Shown here piece by piece: positions 11,947 to 21,861 of a stretch of DNA of 64,000 bases. The translations under genes were made by a program, and so were the position numbers. The notes below the pieces were generated by a model. That model made no database searches, was not told where the DNA came from, and saw only the letters and a program-made list of their open reading frames with translations. Position 1 is the first letter of the stretch. Each line of letters starts with the position of its first letter. This DNA comes from Nitrosomonadales bacterium (lineage in GTDB: Bacteria; Pseudomonadota; Gammaproteobacteria; Burkholderiales; Gallionellaceae): assembly GCA_016214695.1 (NCBI GenBank), contig JACRNY010000001.1, positions 1,205,520 through 1,269,519 of the forward strand. The letters run 5' to 3'.

Positions 11947-12333
11947 TCATGGGGAGATATGTTCGGGCAACAGCCGGATGTCGCTGACGAAGTATTCCGT
12001 TTCACCGAAACAGGAAGTCGGCAGGCCCTTGTTCTGTGCATAGACCAGCGCCACACGCTGGCCTACGAATTGATTGATCTTGGCAGCCACGGCATCGTCG
12101 CGCACCGAGAACAGGAACTTCTCCGGTGCCGCACCAGGCAGGGCAACCAGCGAAAGTTCGCCTTCCCAGGTCTTGCAGATCCAGCCCTTGCTGGAGAGTT
12201 TCTGCATGAAGCCGGCGCGTTCGCCTTCCGAATAGCTCCAGTGCATCATGAGCCAGATATAGGCTGCGAAGACAGCCAGGGTAATCACAACAATACCGGC
12301 AGCAATGGTTAAAGCACTTTTTGGCAACGCCAT
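11947..12333 (-). CDS. Small membrane protein of unknown function
   Basis: 128 residues with one N-terminal membrane segment (about 7-31, LTIAAGIVVITLAVFAAYIWLM) and a soluble domain with two cysteines (WICKTWEG and PTSCFGETEY). I recall similar short proteins as conserved hypotheticals in betaproteobacteria, but I cannot assign a role. It is followed by the Tim44-like gene 74 bases downstream, and a shared envelope role is possible. Confidence 0.75.
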   Translation of the reverse strand: MALPKSALTIAAGIVVITLAVFAAYIWLMMHWSYSEGERAGFMQKLSSKGWICKTWEGELSLVALPGAAPEKFLFSVRDDAVAAKINQFVGQRVALVYAQNKGLPTSCFGETEYFVSDIRLLPEHISP

Positions 12334-12399
12334 GGATGAATCCTTGAAAGATGGGAAAGCGGCGACGATTATAGTCGGAGCTGCTGCAACGTCCCGCGA

Positions 12400-13026
12400 C
12401 TAAAATGGGGCCGGGCTGGTGAAGTTCAAGGGTTCGCCGCTCACAGGATGGTTGAAGCTCAGCGAACAGGCATGCAACAGCAAACGCGCTGCGCTAGTGA
12501 CATCGCCATACAGGGCATCGCCGAGGATGGGATGACCGATGGCAGCCAGATGTACCCTGAGTTGATGGGTGCGTCCGGTGATTGGCTCCAGCTCCAGGCG
12601 TGAACTGCCACTTTCCATACCCAGCAGGCGATAGCGCGTGAGCGAGGGCTTGCCCTGTTCATGATCGACCATCTGCTTGGGGCGATTCGGCCAGTCACGA
12701 ATGAGCGGCAGGCTGATCTCGCCAGCCTCCTGTTCCAGTTTGCCGGAAACGACGGCGATGTAGCGTTTGCCAACCTCGCGCTCCTGGAACATCTGCGAAA
12801 GCCTGCGTTGCCTCCCGGCTCTGCGCGCGAACAGCATCAGACCGGAAGTCGCCATGTCCAGGCGGTGCACTACCAGCACATCGGGAAAATTCTGCAGCAA
12901 GCGCGCGACAAGACAATCCTGCTTGTCTTCGCCGCGGCCAGGTACGGCCAGTAACCCGGCGGGCTTGTTCACCACCAGCAGAGAATCATCCTGGTAAATC
13001 AGATAGTGAAGGCTATTGCTTGTCAT
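12400..13026 (-). CDS. rluA: RluA-type dual-specificity pseudouridine synthase (23S rRNA U746 / tRNA U32)
   Basis: Isomerises uridine to pseudouridine in 23S rRNA and certain tRNAs. The 208-residue protein matches E. coli RluA along its whole length: VNKPAGLLAVPGR, the catalytic motif HRLDMATSG with the active aspartate, LIRDWPNRPKQ, and GRTHQLRVHLAAIGHPILGD. The start at 13026 (MTSNSLHYLIYQDDSLLVV) gives the family length; a longer frame is possible but would be extra sequence. The start overlaps the end of the small cysteine-rich gene upstream by 14 bases, suggesting translational coupling. Confidence 0.93.
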   Translation of the reverse strand: MTSNSLHYLIYQDDSLLVVNKPAGLLAVPGRGEDKQDCLVARLLQNFPDVLVVHRLDMATSGLMLFARRAGRQRRLSQMFQEREVGKRYIAVVSGKLEQEAGEISLPLIRDWPNRPKQMVDHEQGKPSLTRYRLLGMESGSSRLELEPITGRTHQLRVHLAAIGHPILGDALYGDVTSAARLLLHACSLSFNHPVSGEPLNFTSPAPF

Positions 13027-13207
13027 CGCCCTGCGCAGGCGTATCGGTGACCTGGTCGGTCTGGGTCTTCCTTGGCCGGTTCTTGCTCGGGTCGGCAAAA
13101 CGGAAACGACCTGCCAGCACACAGCCCTTCATGCCGATGTCACACGGTTTGTTGAGCACCTTCTGGCACTTGCCATCCAGTTCATGCGGACAACCCCAGC
13201 CACTCAT
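13013..13207 (-). CDS. Small cysteine-rich conserved protein
   Basis: 64 residues beginning MSGWGCPHELDGKCQKV, with four cysteines (C6, C14, C22, C29) in the first half and a basic, polar tail. The cysteine pattern suggests a metal site, but this is inference. It is just upstream of rluA and overlaps its start by 14 bases in a different frame, an arrangement common for real coupled genes. I think I have seen similar short proteins in betaproteobacteria but cannot name a function. Confidence 0.65.
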   Translation of the reverse strand: MSGWGCPHELDGKCQKVLNKPCDIGMKGCVLAGRFRFADPSKNRPRKTQTDQVTDTPAQGDDKQ

Positions 13208-13237
13208 CTTTTAATTCCATCAACTAAACGAGAAACG

Positions 13238-13268
13238 CCGTTCGCCCTGAGCCTGTCAAAGGGTGAAG
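13238..13268. repeat. Dispersed palindromic repeat (TTCGCCCT...AGGGTGAA type)
   Basis: TTCGCCCT and AGGGTGAA flank GAGCCTGTCAA and form an 8-base stem. The same element recurs almost exactly at 57197-57226, and a degenerate relative occurs near 18884-18936. It sits between the small cysteine-rich gene and the yjdM gene. Confidence 0.75.
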
Positions 13269-13279
13269 GGTGTCCGAAA

Positions 13280-13621
13280 TCAAGCCTTCTTCACAAACTC
13301 CGTCTTCAACTGCATCGCGCCGATGCCGTCGATCTTGCAGTCGATATCATGGTCGCCGTCCACCAGGCGGATGTTCTTCACCTTGGTACCGACCTTCACC
13401 ACCGAAGATGAGCCCTTGATCTTCAGATCCTTGATCACCGTTACGGAATCGCCGTCCTGCAACACATTGCCGAAAGCATCCTTGAACACCTTGGCCTGCT
13501 CGCCAGTTTCCGCGGGTGCATTCTTGGACCACTCGTAGGCGCATTCGGGGCAGACATACATGTTGCCGTCTTCATAGGTGAAGGGGGAGTTACATTTGGG
13601 GCATTTGGGCAAACCGCTCAC
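13280..13621 (-). CDS. yjdM: PhnA/YjdM-family zinc-ribbon protein
   Basis: 113 residues starting [19 protein letters not shown]. An N-terminal zinc ribbon has cysteine pairs CPKC (7-10) and CPEC, and the C-terminal PhnA domain contains [17 protein letters not shown] and [18 protein letters not shown]. The family was named after the E. coli phosphonate locus, but it is not known to act in phosphonate use. No phosphonate genes are nearby. Confidence 0.9.
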   Translation of the reverse strand: MSGLPKCPKCNSPFTYEDGNMYVCPECAYEWSKNAPAETGEQAKVFKDAFGNVLQDGDSVTVIKDLKIKGSSSVVKVGTKVKNIRLVDGDHDIDCKIDGIGAMQLKTEFVKKA

Positions 13622-13672
13622 AGCAGGACTCCAGTTGGCTACATAAAATTTATAAAAGGAAGGGAGGAGTTC

Positions 13673-14404
13673 TTAAAGTTTGTATCCCCGGTGCACCGCC
13701 ACCACCCCGCCCGTCATGTTGAAATACTCCACGCGTTCCAATCCCGCATCCACCATCATCTGCTTCAACTCTTCCTGTCCCGGATGCATGCGGATGGATT
13801 CGGCGAGGTAGCGGTAGCTGTCGGCGTCGTTGGCGATGATCTCGCCCATCTTGGGCAGCAGCTTGAATGAATACAGGTCGTACATCTTCTCCAGCGGTTT
13901 GGCGACCTTGGAGAATTCCAGCACGATCACGCGGCCGCCGGGTTTGAGTACGCGCTTCATCTCGCGCAGCGCGGCGTCCTTGTGTGTGACGTTGCGCAGG
14001 CCGAAGGCGATGCTGACCACGTCGAAATAGTTGTCGGGGAAGGGCAGGTGTTCGGCGTCGCACTGTGCGGTAGGCGTGGCGATGCCTTCGTCGAGCAGGC
14101 GGTCGCGGCCTACGCGCAGCATGGCGTTGTTGATATCGGTGAGGACGACCTGTCCCGTGCTGCCGACCTTGTCGAGGAACAGGCGCGACAGGTCGCCGGA
14201 GCCGCCCGCGATATCCAGCACGCGCTGGCCTTCGTGCACGTTTGCCTGTCCGACGGCGAAGCGCTTCCAGATGCGGTGCAGGCCGACCGACATGAGGTCG
14301 TTCATGACGTCGTACTTGCTGGCGACGGAGGTGAATACTCCCGCGACCTTCCTGGCCTTCTCTGTTTCGTCTACGGTCTCAAAACCGAAATGGGTCTTTG
14401 CCAT
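13673..14404 (-). CDS. ubiE: Ubiquinone/menaquinone C-methyltransferase
   Basis: SAM-dependent methyltransferase that C-methylates the quinone ring in ubiquinone (and menaquinone) synthesis. The start at 14404 ([20 protein letters not shown]) has a clear AGGAG site and gives 243 residues. Family motifs are present: [16 protein letters not shown], the SAM-binding [12 protein letters not shown], and a C-terminal [16 protein letters not shown]. With ubiB this marks aerobic quinone synthesis in the region. Confidence 0.97.
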   Translation of the reverse strand: MAKTHFGFETVDETEKARKVAGVFTSVASKYDVMNDLMSVGLHRIWKRFAVGQANVHEGQRVLDIAGGSGDLSRLFLDKVGSTGQVVLTDINNAMLRVGRDRLLDEGIATPTAQCDAEHLPFPDNYFDVVSIAFGLRNVTHKDAALREMKRVLKPGGRVIVLEFSKVAKPLEKMYDLYSFKLLPKMGEIIANDADSYRYLAESIRMHPGQEELKQMMVDAGLERVEYFNMTGGVVAVHRGYKL

Positions 14405-14420
14405 ATTACTGCTCCTCTGC

Positions 14421-14514
14421 ATTCACTCCCTCTCCCACCGGGAGAGGGCTGGGGTGAGGGGTGAATCAAAACTCTACCCCCACCCTGACCCTCCCCCTGC
14501 AAGGGGGGAGGGAA
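14421..14514. repeat. Dispersed repeat of the CCCTCTCCC/GGGAGAGGG family plus a second G-rich hairpin
   Basis: CCCTCTCCC (14428-14436), loop ACC and GGGAGAGGG (14440-14448) form a perfect 9-bp stem followed by CTGGGGTGAGGG; ATTCAC (14421-14426) and GTGAAT (14461-14466) bracket it. A second, less perfect hairpin (CCCTCCCCCT, GCAA, GGGGGGAGGG) lies at about 14490-14512. Related stems occur at 42723-42744 and 56203-56226. Confidence 0.8.
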
Positions 14515-14519
14515 TTTAC

Positions 14520-14870
14520 TTATTTATCGCGGCTCGCGCCGGCTGCTTCCAGCTTACCCAGGTAATCGTGCCACATGGCATCCTGATATTTGCCGAGCTC
14601 GTGCAGGTACTCCCAGGTGTAAAGGCCGCTATCGTGACCGTCGTCGAAGGTCAGTTTGACGGCATAGCTGCCGGCCGGCTCAACATCCGTGAGCATCACG
14701 TTGCGCTTGCCGACCTGCAAGGTCTCCTGGCCGGGGCCGTGGCCGCGCACTTCGGCGGAAGGTGAGTACACGCGCAGGAATTCGAACGGCAGCTTGTAGC
14801 GCGCTCCGTCGTCAAAGGCGATCTCCAGCATCCTGGATTGGTTGTGCAAGGTGATTTCGGTCGGGATCAT
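14520..14870 (-). CDS. DUF971 domain protein
   Basis: 116 residues, with a domain resembling the N-terminal part of gamma-butyrobetaine hydroxylase (DUF971): [33 protein letters not shown] and a [11 protein letters not shown] segment. The biochemical role is not established; links to iron-sulfur cluster handling have been suggested for the family. Its ATG overlaps the stop of rfaE2 (ATGA), so the two are probably translated together. Confidence 0.88.
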   Translation of the reverse strand: MIPTEITLHNQSRMLEIAFDDGARYKLPFEFLRVYSPSAEVRGHGPGQETLQVGKRNVMLTDVEPAGSYAVKLTFDDGHDSGLYTWEYLHELGKYQDAMWHDYLGKLEAAGASRDK

Positions 14871-15357
14871 AATGAACGTATCTTCTTCAATAATGCGGTG
14901 GTAGAGCGCTCGTGCAGGAAGGGGATGCTGTGCACCTTGCCGCCCCAGAGCTGTTGTACTTCCTTGCTGCCCACGATGTTCTCGGGTTTCCAGTCGCCGC
15001 CTTTCACCAGGACGTCGGGCTTGCAGGCGAGAATGAGGTTGAGCGGGGTGTCCTCGTCGAACTTCACCACCAGGCTCACCGATTCCAGCGCGGCCAGCAC
15101 GGCCATGCGGTCCTGCTCGGCGTTGATCGGGCGGTCGTCGCCTTTGCCCTGGCGTTTCACCGAGGCATCGCTGTTGACACCGACGATGAGCGAAGCGCCG
15201 AGCGCGCCTGCCTGTGCCAGATAGGTGACATGGCCGCGATGCAACACATCGAAACAGCCGTTGGTGAACACCAGCGAGCGCGGCAACAAGGCGACCCTAG
15301 CGGCGAAGTCCTTCGCCTCGCAGATCTTGCTCTCAAAACTGGGGGCGGGGTATCTCA

Positions 15358-15358
<1 letters not shown>
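14867..15358 (-). CDS. rfaE2: D-glycero-beta-D-manno-heptose 1-phosphate adenylyltransferase
   Basis: Activates heptose-1-phosphate with ATP to give ADP-heptose for the LPS inner core. The 163-residue protein is the stand-alone second domain of Hld[18 protein letters not shown] holds the nucleotidyltransferase HxGH-type motif (HRGH), and [13 protein letters not shown] is also conserved. The start is GTG, overlapping the preceding stop by one base (TAGTG). The nearby SIS-domain isomerase would supply an earlier step of the same pathway. Confidence 0.92.
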
Positions 15359-16547
<1,189 letters not shown>

Positions 16548-16567
16548 TTACCTCAAGGCGGCCCGGC

Positions 16568-16903
16568 TTAAACCTCGAAAGCGTTCCTGACCCATTCCAC
16601 CTTTGAGGTCGAATCCAGCAGCAGGGCATCGAAACGGCAGGGCGGGATGCGCTGCAAAGTGGTCAGGTAATGCTGCGCGGTGAGGATGAGGCGCTGTTGT
16701 TTGCGCGCGTCGATGCTGGCTGCCGCGCCGCCGAAATCGCTGCGGCTGCGCTGGCGCACTTCGGCGAACACCAGCGTGTCGCCATCGCGCAATATCAGGT
16801 CGATCTCGCCGAAACGGCAGCGGTAGTTGGTCTCGATCAACGTCAGGCCGTGCTCTTGCAGGTACACTGCAGCAAGCTGTTCGGCCTGGGCGCCGGGTCT
16901 CAT
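16568..16903 (-). CDS. yraN: YraN/UPF0102 family predicted nuclease-fold protein
   Basis: 111 residues starting MRPGAQAEQLAAVYLQEHG. The conserved core NYRCRFGEIDLILRDGDTLVFAEVR contains the E-D...E-V pattern of the RecB/Holliday-junction-resolvase-like nuclease fold. Activity is unproven. ATG overlaps the lpoA stop by one base (TGATG), so it is coupled to lpoA, the order seen in E. coli. The same frame stays open far upstream, but only this part resembles a protein family. Confidence 0.88.
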   Translation of the reverse strand: MRPGAQAEQLAAVYLQEHGLTLIETNYRCRFGEIDLILRDGDTLVFAEVRQRSRSDFGGAAASIDARKQQRLILTAQHYLTTLQRIPPCRFDALLLDSTSKVEWVRNAFEV

Positions 16904-18006
16904 CAGCGGTATCTGCTGTCCACCGGTACGCCCTGGCCTTGGCGCATGATGGCCAGCGTGGCTTCGCGCTGGAACATATGTCCATACAAAGTGACCTTGC
17001 CGGTAACGCCGTCCAGCGGCAGCAGGTTCGCATAGTCGTGGTTGAACAGCACTTGCAGCAGACGATAGGAGTCTATGCCCAGCGCATACAGGCGGTCCAG
17101 CTCGGGCGGCAGCGGCGTCGCGGAGCGCGGGTAGATCATCACCGCAGGGTGATCGGGCTGCAGCATCCACGGCATATCGACGAAGCGGACATCGGACAAG
17201 TCGTAGTTGACCAGCGTGTTGGCATTGCCCGAAAACACTTGCGAGGTCGAATATACCGGCAGCACGGCATTGATGTAGGGACGCAGCAGACGCGCCTTGT
17301 CCAGCTCGGCGGCGAGGAACACCGAATTGCCCGGTTCCTCCGGCAGTTCTTTCAACGGCGAGGGGTCGCCGGTAAAGACGATCTCGGCGCGCAGGATGCC
17401 GCCCGCGCGTTGCCACTCATCGGAAAAAGCCTGCGCCAGGCGCCTGGAAAGCGGCGTATTGGTGGAGACGATGGAGGCGCTCAGCAGTCCCGCGTTGGTC
17501 GCGCGCTGGGCCGACTGGCGCGCTTCCGCTTCCGCCGGGAGACCGAAGAAATAGAGCTGGTCGGAACGCTCGCCTTCCACTGTGTTCAGGGCCAGTGTCG
17601 GCGTCATCAGCTCGGTGTTCGCGGCCAGGGCGGCGACACCGCTACGGGTGAGCGGGCCGGCCACAGCCACCGCGCCGGCGAGCAGGGCCTGCTGATAGAT
17701 CGCCGCGACTTCGCTGCTTTCATCGGCACAGGGATAGACACGCACCGCCAGGCCGTTCTTCTCCCTGCCGGCAGCGGCGAGGAAACCCTGCTTCACGGCA
17801 TCTGCAGCCTTGGCGAAGGCAGGCGATTTCAGTGGCAACAACAGGGCAATATGCGGCACGGGCTGTTCGATCGGGACCGCAGCGACGGGTGCAGGGGCAG
17901 CCGCCGCAGGGTTGAGCTCGTCCGCAGTGGCAGAGGCGGGGGCGCTCACGTATAGTGCGCCGACCAGCAGGGAAACGAACGAGAGAACAGAGACGTGACG
18001 TCGCAT
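16903..18006 (-). CDS. lpoA: LpoA-like periplasmic activator of penicillin-binding protein
   Basis: Probably a partner of a class A penicillin-binding protein in cell wall synthesis. 367 residues from ATG at 18006: signal peptide (VLSFVSLLVGALYVSAPASA), an Ala/Pro linker, then a periplasmic-binding-protein-like domain (PHIALLLPLKSPAFAKAAD onward). It lacks the N-terminal TPR domain of gammaproteobacterial LpoA, and there is no lipobox, so it is likely soluble. yraN follows with one-base overlap. Its start overlaps that of rsmI on the other strand by 12 bases; a TTG at 18021 is an alternative start. Confidence 0.82.
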   Translation of the reverse strand: MRRHVSVLSFVSLLVGALYVSAPASATADELNPAAAAPAPVAAVPIEQPVPHIALLLPLKSPAFAKAADAVKQGFLAAAGREKNGLAVRVYPCADESSEVAAIYQQALLAGAVAVAGPLTRSGVAALAANTELMTPTLALNTVEGERSDQLYFFGLPAEAEARQSAQRATNAGLLSASIVSTNTPLSRRLAQAFSDEWQRAGGILRAEIVFTGDPSPLKELPEEPGNSVFLAAELDKARLLRPYINAVLPVYSTSQVFSGNANTLVNYDLSDVRFVDMPWMLQPDHPAVMIYPRSATPLPPELDRLYALGIDSYRLLQVLFNHDYANLLPLDGVTGKVTLYGHMFQREATLAIMRQGQGVPVDSRYR

Positions 18007-18870
18007 AAGGAAGCCAAACAAAAATTGGAGTGCGCATTATATGTAGTCGCCACCCCGATTGGAAATCTAAGTGACATCACCCTGCGCGCACTGGAGGTGC
18101 TCGGCGCGGCCGACACCGTCGCCGCCGAGGATACCCGCAATACGCGCCATTTGCTGCAACATCACGGCATCAGCGATGCCAGGCTGCTGGCGCTGCACCA
18201 GCACAACGAACGCGGCGCGGCGGAAAAGGTCATCTCATTGTTACAGCAGGGCCAGCACGTGGCACTGGTGACCGATGCCGGGACTCCGGCGGTGAGCGAT
18301 CCCGGCGCGGTGCTGGTGGAAGCGGTGCGTGCGGCGGGCTTTCGTGTGACTCCGATTCCCGGCGCAAGCGCAGCGATCACCGCGCTGTCGGCATCCGGCC
18401 TGAGTGCACCGCATTTCCTGTTTTACGGTTTCCTGCCCAACAAATCCGGCGCGCGCCGCACTGTGCTGCAAACACTGGTCGAGCATCCCTATACCCTGGT
18501 CTTCTACGAAGCACCGCACCGCATCCTCGAATGCACCGAAGACCTGCAGGCCGTCCTCGGCGACGAGCGCGACATCGTGTTCGCACGCGAGATCACCAAG
18601 CTGTTCGAAAGCATCCACCGCTGCAAACTGGGCGAAGCGATGGCCTGGCTGAACAGCGATGCCAACAACCAGCGCGGCGAGTTCGTGCTGCTGGTGTCGG
18701 GCGCACAGGCGCGCGCAGGACTGGATGCCGATACCGAAAAGACATTGAGTCTGCTGCTGGAAGAACTGCCGCTCAAACAGGCCGTGCAATTGGCGGTGAA
18801 GATCAGCGGCGGCAACAAGAACGAGCTGTACCAGCGCGCGCTGGTGCTCAAGGAAGAGCCAAACGACTGA
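17995..18870 (+). CDS. rsmI: 16S rRNA 2'-O-ribose C1402 methyltransferase
   Basis: Methylates the ribose of C1402 in 16S rRNA. The 291 residues match RsmI: LYVVATPIGNLSDITLRAL, AAEDTRNTRHLL, DAGTPAVSDPG and FYEAPHRILE. The start is GTG at 17995 with a weak GAGAG site; a TTG at 18025 is possible. It is divergent from lpoA, with the two coding regions overlapping at their 5' ends, so both promoters must lie within the opposite gene. Confidence 0.96.
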   Translation: MTSHKEAKQKLECALYVVATPIGNLSDITLRALEVLGAADTVAAEDTRNTRHLLQHHGISDARLLALHQHNERGAAEKVISLLQQGQHVALVTDAGTPAVSDPGAVLVEAVRAAGFRVTPIPGASAAITALSASGLSAPHFLFYGFLPNKSGARRTVLQTLVEHPYTLVFYEAPHRILECTEDLQAVLGDERDIVFAREITKLFESIHRCKLGEAMAWLNSDANNQRGEFVLLVSGAQARAGLDADTEKTLSLLLEELPLKQAVQLAVKISGGNKNELYQRALVLKEEPND

Positions 18871-18883
18871 CCCACACAGACCG

Positions 18884-18936
18884 TTCGTGGTGACCCTTCG
18901 ACTTAGCTCAGGACTAAAGGCATTGTCGAACCATCC
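18884..18936. repeat. Degenerate palindromic repeat between rsmI and pyrC
   Basis: CCGTTCGTGGTGACCCTTCGACTTAGCTCAGG and the following TTGTCGAACC resemble a decayed copy of the common CCGTTCG...CTTCGAC...GCTCAGG intergenic repeat and of the elements at 13238 and 57197. It is a loose match only. Confidence 0.4.
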
Positions 18937-18996
18937 GGCGCAGTAAGCGCCGGTGCGACCGTCCGGTTGCATAAGTGTTTAGGATAAAATGACACC

Positions 18997-20037
18997 ATGA
19001 AAACCCTCACCCTCACCCTCACCCGCCCCGACGACTGGCACCTGCACCTGCGCGACGACACGCTGATGGCCTCGGTGCTGCCCGACACCGCCAGACAATT
19101 CGCCCGCGCCATCGTCATGCCCAACCTGCGCCCGCCCGTCACCACCACCGCGCAAGCCGTGGCTTACCGCGAGCGCATCCTCAAGGCATTGCCCAAGGAC
19201 ATGAAGTTCGAACCGCTGATGACGCTGTACCTCACCGATATCACCAGTGCCGAAGAGATAAAAAAGGCCAAGGCCAGCGGCGTGGTGCATGCGGTGAAGC
19301 TGTATCCGGCAGGCGCCACCACCAACTCCGATGCGGGCGTCACCGACCTGCGCAAGACCTATGCCGCGCTGGAAGAGATGCAGCGCTGCGGCATGCCGCT
19401 GCTGGTGCACGGCGAAGTCACCAGCGCCGACATCGACATCTTCGACCGCGAAGCCGTGTTCATCGAGCGAGTGATGCAGCCGCTGCTGAAAGACCTGCCC
19501 GAGCTGCGCGTGGTGTTCGAACACATCACCACCAAAGATGCCGCGCAGTTCGTCGCCAGCGCACCCGACACCATCGCCGCCACCCTCACCCCGCAACACC
19601 TGCTCTACAACCGCAACGCCATGCTGGTTGGCGGCATCCGCCCGCACTTCTATTGCCTGCCGATCCTGAAACGCGAGACGCACCGCGAGGCATTGGTGCA
19701 GGCCGCCACCAGCGGCAGCAAGAAATTCTTCCTCGGCACCGACAGCGCCCCGCACGCGCAGCACACCAAGGAGAACGCCTGCGGCTGCGCCGGCTGCTAT
19801 ACCGCGCACAGTGCCATCGAACTGTATGCCGAAGCGTTCGAAGCAGCGGGCGCGCTGGACAAGCTGGAGGCATTCGCCAGCTTCTACGGCGCGGACTACT
19901 ACGGTCTGCCGCGCAATACGGGGAAGGTCACGTTGCGCAAAGAAGAATGGCAGCTGCCTGCGTCGGTGGGATTCGGTGAGTATCAGCTGGTGCCGCTAAG
20001 GGCGGGTGAGAAGATGAAGTGGAAGTTGGAAATTTGA
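18997..20037 (+). CDS. pyrC: Dihydroorotase, active class II form
   Basis: Cyclises carbamoyl aspartate to dihydroorotate in pyrimidine synthesis. At 346 residues it has E. coli PyrC length. The metal ligands are visible: HLH at 15-17 ([10 protein letters not shown]), the lysine carboxylated in this family at K101 ([15 protein letters not shown]), and GTDSAPH near the C-terminal third. This is the only dihydroorotase in the window with its metal site intact; the one next to pyrB has lost it. The first codons contain three in-frame copies of CCCTCA. Confidence 0.97.
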   Translation: MKTLTLTLTRPDDWHLHLRDDTLMASVLPDTARQFARAIVMPNLRPPVTTTAQAVAYRERILKALPKDMKFEPLMTLYLTDITSAEEIKKAKASGVVHAVKLYPAGATTNSDAGVTDLRKTYAALEEMQRCGMPLLVHGEVTSADIDIFDREAVFIERVMQPLLKDLPELRVVFEHITTKDAAQFVASAPDTIAATLTPQHLLYNRNAMLVGGIRPHFYCLPILKRETHREALVQAATSGSKKFFLGTDSAPHAQHTKENACGCAGCYTAHSAIELYAEAFEAAGALDKLEAFASFYGADYYGLPRNTGKVTLRKEEWQLPASVGFGEYQLVPLRAGEKMKWKLEI

Positions 20038-20076
20038 GCATGCGCACGAAAAAATAATGCGCAGCAACGGAGAATC

Positions 20077-20607
20077 ATGATGGAAAAGGCGAATGCCGCA
20101 GCAGCAGAAAACCAGGCTGTCGGGTCCATGGACGATGGCGGGCATCTGGACATCCTCATGATCCACGCCCTGCTGGATTCGCTGTTCACGATCTTTACCA
20201 CTATGGTGGGGGTGAAGATATATCCGGGCGTCCCGGCGCTGAAGCAGGGCAATGCGGCAATGGGCGAGGTCACCGGACTGATAGGCATGAAGGCGGATAC
20301 CGCCAGCGGAAGCGTCGCGCTGTCCTTCACTTTGCCGGCGATACGCGTGATATCCCTCAATCTGATGGGGCACGAGCTCACCAGTATCGACAAGGATGCG
20401 GCAGACCTTACCGGTGAGCTGACCAATATGCTGGTGGGCGGGGCGAAGCGCGTGCTGTCCGAGAAGGGGCACGAGTTCGACATGCAGACACCCCAGTTGC
20501 TGCTGGGTGGAGGGCACGAGATCGTGCATCACTGTGCCGGCCAGACGGTCGTGCTACCGGTCAGGATCGGCGAAGACGAGTTCTATATCGAATTGAATTT
20601 CGTCTGA
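20077..20607 (+). CDS. CheX-like chemotaxis phosphatase domain protein
   Basis: CheX/CheC/FliY proteins dephosphorylate response regulators such as CheY. The 176-residue protein has the CheX fold signature, with the catalytic pair E114 and N117 in DLTGELTNMLVGGAK and a second related segment upstream (ILMIHALLDSLFTIF). A GGAG site precedes the start. It stands apart from the pil chemosensory operon 13 kb away and could act on its regulators or others. It is followed closely by the gamma carbonic anhydrase gene. Confidence 0.78.
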   Translation: MMEKANAAAAENQAVGSMDDGGHLDILMIHALLDSLFTIFTTMVGVKIYPGVPALKQGNAAMGEVTGLIGMKADTASGSVALSFTLPAIRVISLNLMGHELTSIDKDAADLTGELTNMLVGGAKRVLSEKGHEFDMQTPQLLLGGGHEIVHHCAGQTVVLPVRIGEDEFYIELNFV

Positions 20608-20628
20608 GCGACAAGGACGACGACTTCC

Positions 20629-21162
20629 ATGCCGCTATCCTCCTATCTCGATACCGCACCTGCTCTGGGCGAGCGCGTGTTCCTGCACCCCTCCTGCCAG
20701 GTCATCGGCGACGTGAACATCGGCGACGACAGCTCGGTGTGGTGCAACACGGTGCTGCGCGGCGACGTGAACCGCATCGTGATCGGGCGCGGCAGCAATG
20801 TGCAGGACCTGACCATGGGCCATGTGTCGCACAGGACGGCAGAGAAGCCGGACGGCTCGCCGTTGGTCATCGGCGATCATGTGACGGTGGGGCACTCGGT
20901 GATCTTGCACGGGTGCAGTATCGGCAACGACTGCCTGATCGGCATGGGCTCCATCATCATGGATGATGTGGTGATCCCCGACCGCGTGATGGTCGGCGCG
21001 GGCAGTCTGATCTCCCCGGGCAAGACGCTGGAGAGCGGCATGCTCTACATGGGACGTCCGGCCAAGGCCGTGCGCAAGCTGACGGATGAGGAGATCGCTT
21101 ATCTGCGCTATTCGGCCGAGCATTACATACGGGTGAAGGACAACTACCTGAAGGGCGGATAA
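20629..21162 (+). CDS. yrdA: Gamma-class carbonic anhydrase family protein
   Basis: 177 residues forming a left-handed beta helix of hexapeptide repeats. The zinc ligands expected for the family are seen: a histidine after NVQD (H65 or H68) and GHSVILHG (H89 and H94). Many such proteins bind metal, but carbonic anhydrase activity is not always shown. It ends KAVRKLTDEEIAYLRYSAEHY, as usual. It lies 21 bases after the CheX-like gene. Confidence 0.9.
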   Translation: MPLSSYLDTAPALGERVFLHPSCQVIGDVNIGDDSSVWCNTVLRGDVNRIVIGRGSNVQDLTMGHVSHRTAEKPDGSPLVIGDHVTVGHSVILHGCSIGNDCLIGMGSIIMDDVVIPDRVMVGAGSLISPGKTLESGMLYMGRPAKAVRKLTDEEIAYLRYSAEHYIRVKDNYLKGG

Positions 21163-21164
21163 GC

Positions 21165-21521
21165 ATGCACTCAAAGGATTTCCTGCTGAAAGACACCAAC
21201 GAGCTGGAGCTGGAGATCGAGCGGCATTGCATCGGGCTGGGGCTGGACTGCTCCGATGAGTATCAGGTGCACATATTCGCGCACGAGATGCTGCAGAACA
21301 TGGAACACCTCAAGGATGCGGCGGGCAAAGGTGATCGTTCAGCGAGGGCCAAGGTCGAGCTGTTCGGGATGGTGCTGATGCTGCATCAGGCGAACACCAA
21401 GGCCCTGGGGACGGACTACATGACGCAGTTCGAGGGACTATCGACCAGGCAACCCGCTTGGACTGCGTTGGCCAAGGCGTTAGGGAGCGAGCTGGAGAGC
21501 CGCAATCTGGATGAAGAATGA
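21165..21521 (+). CDS. Conserved hypothetical protein
   Basis: 118 residues, mostly helical and acidic, starting MHSKDFLLKDTNELELEIER; no signal peptide or membrane segment. Two bases separate it from the upstream carbonic anhydrase stop, and it overlaps or abuts the DUF2288 gene, so it belongs to a four-gene run. I do not recognise the family. Confidence 0.7.
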   Translation: MHSKDFLLKDTNELELEIERHCIGLGLDCSDEYQVHIFAHEMLQNMEHLKDAAGKGDRSARAKVELFGMVLMLHQANTKALGTDYMTQFEGLSTRQPAWTALAKALGSELESRNLDEE

Positions 21522-21540
21522 AAGTATCGGGAACGGAACG

Positions 21541-21852
21541 ATGAGCAAGATGGACGAGCAGGATTTCAAACGCGCCAGCGTGAATCTGGAGACCGCGCAG
21601 ATCGCGTGGAGGGAATTGCAGCGCTATTTCGCCAGCGGGGCGGCGATGCATGTGAGCGAGACGCTGGATTTGGTCGAGGTGGCGTTCCAGATCTCCGCGG
21701 ACAATGCCGCACAGGTGGCGCAATGGATACAGGCCGGGCAGCTCGGCCGCGTGTCCGACGAGCAGGCACTGGCCTGGTATGAGGCCGATGCCGTCGTCTG
21801 GGCGGTCGTGGTCAGGCCCTACGTGCTGGTGCAGGCCACGAAAAAGGCCTGA
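21541..21852 (+). CDS. DUF2288 family protein
   Basis: 103 residues from MSKMDEQDFKRASVNLETA. It has the DUF2288 pattern: IAWRELQRYFASGAAMHVSETLDLVEVA and VSDEQALAWYEADAVVWAVVVRPYVLVQ. Function is unknown. An in-frame ATG at 21511 would overlap the preceding gene; the second ATG fits the family better. Confidence 0.8.
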   Translation: MSKMDEQDFKRASVNLETAQIAWRELQRYFASGAAMHVSETLDLVEVAFQISADNAAQVAQWIQAGQLGRVSDEQALAWYEADAVVWAVVVRPYVLVQATKKA

Positions 21853-21861
21853 GCGGCCGCC

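Noticed and set aside
16904..17416. Upstream extension of the yraN frame
   Set aside because: The extra residues are out of frame within lpoA and look unlike any protein; yraN proper begins at 16903.
19003..19025. Phase-variable repeat at the pyrC start (three CCCTCA units)
   Set aside because: Units of six bases do not change the frame, and three copies are too few to suggest slippage control.
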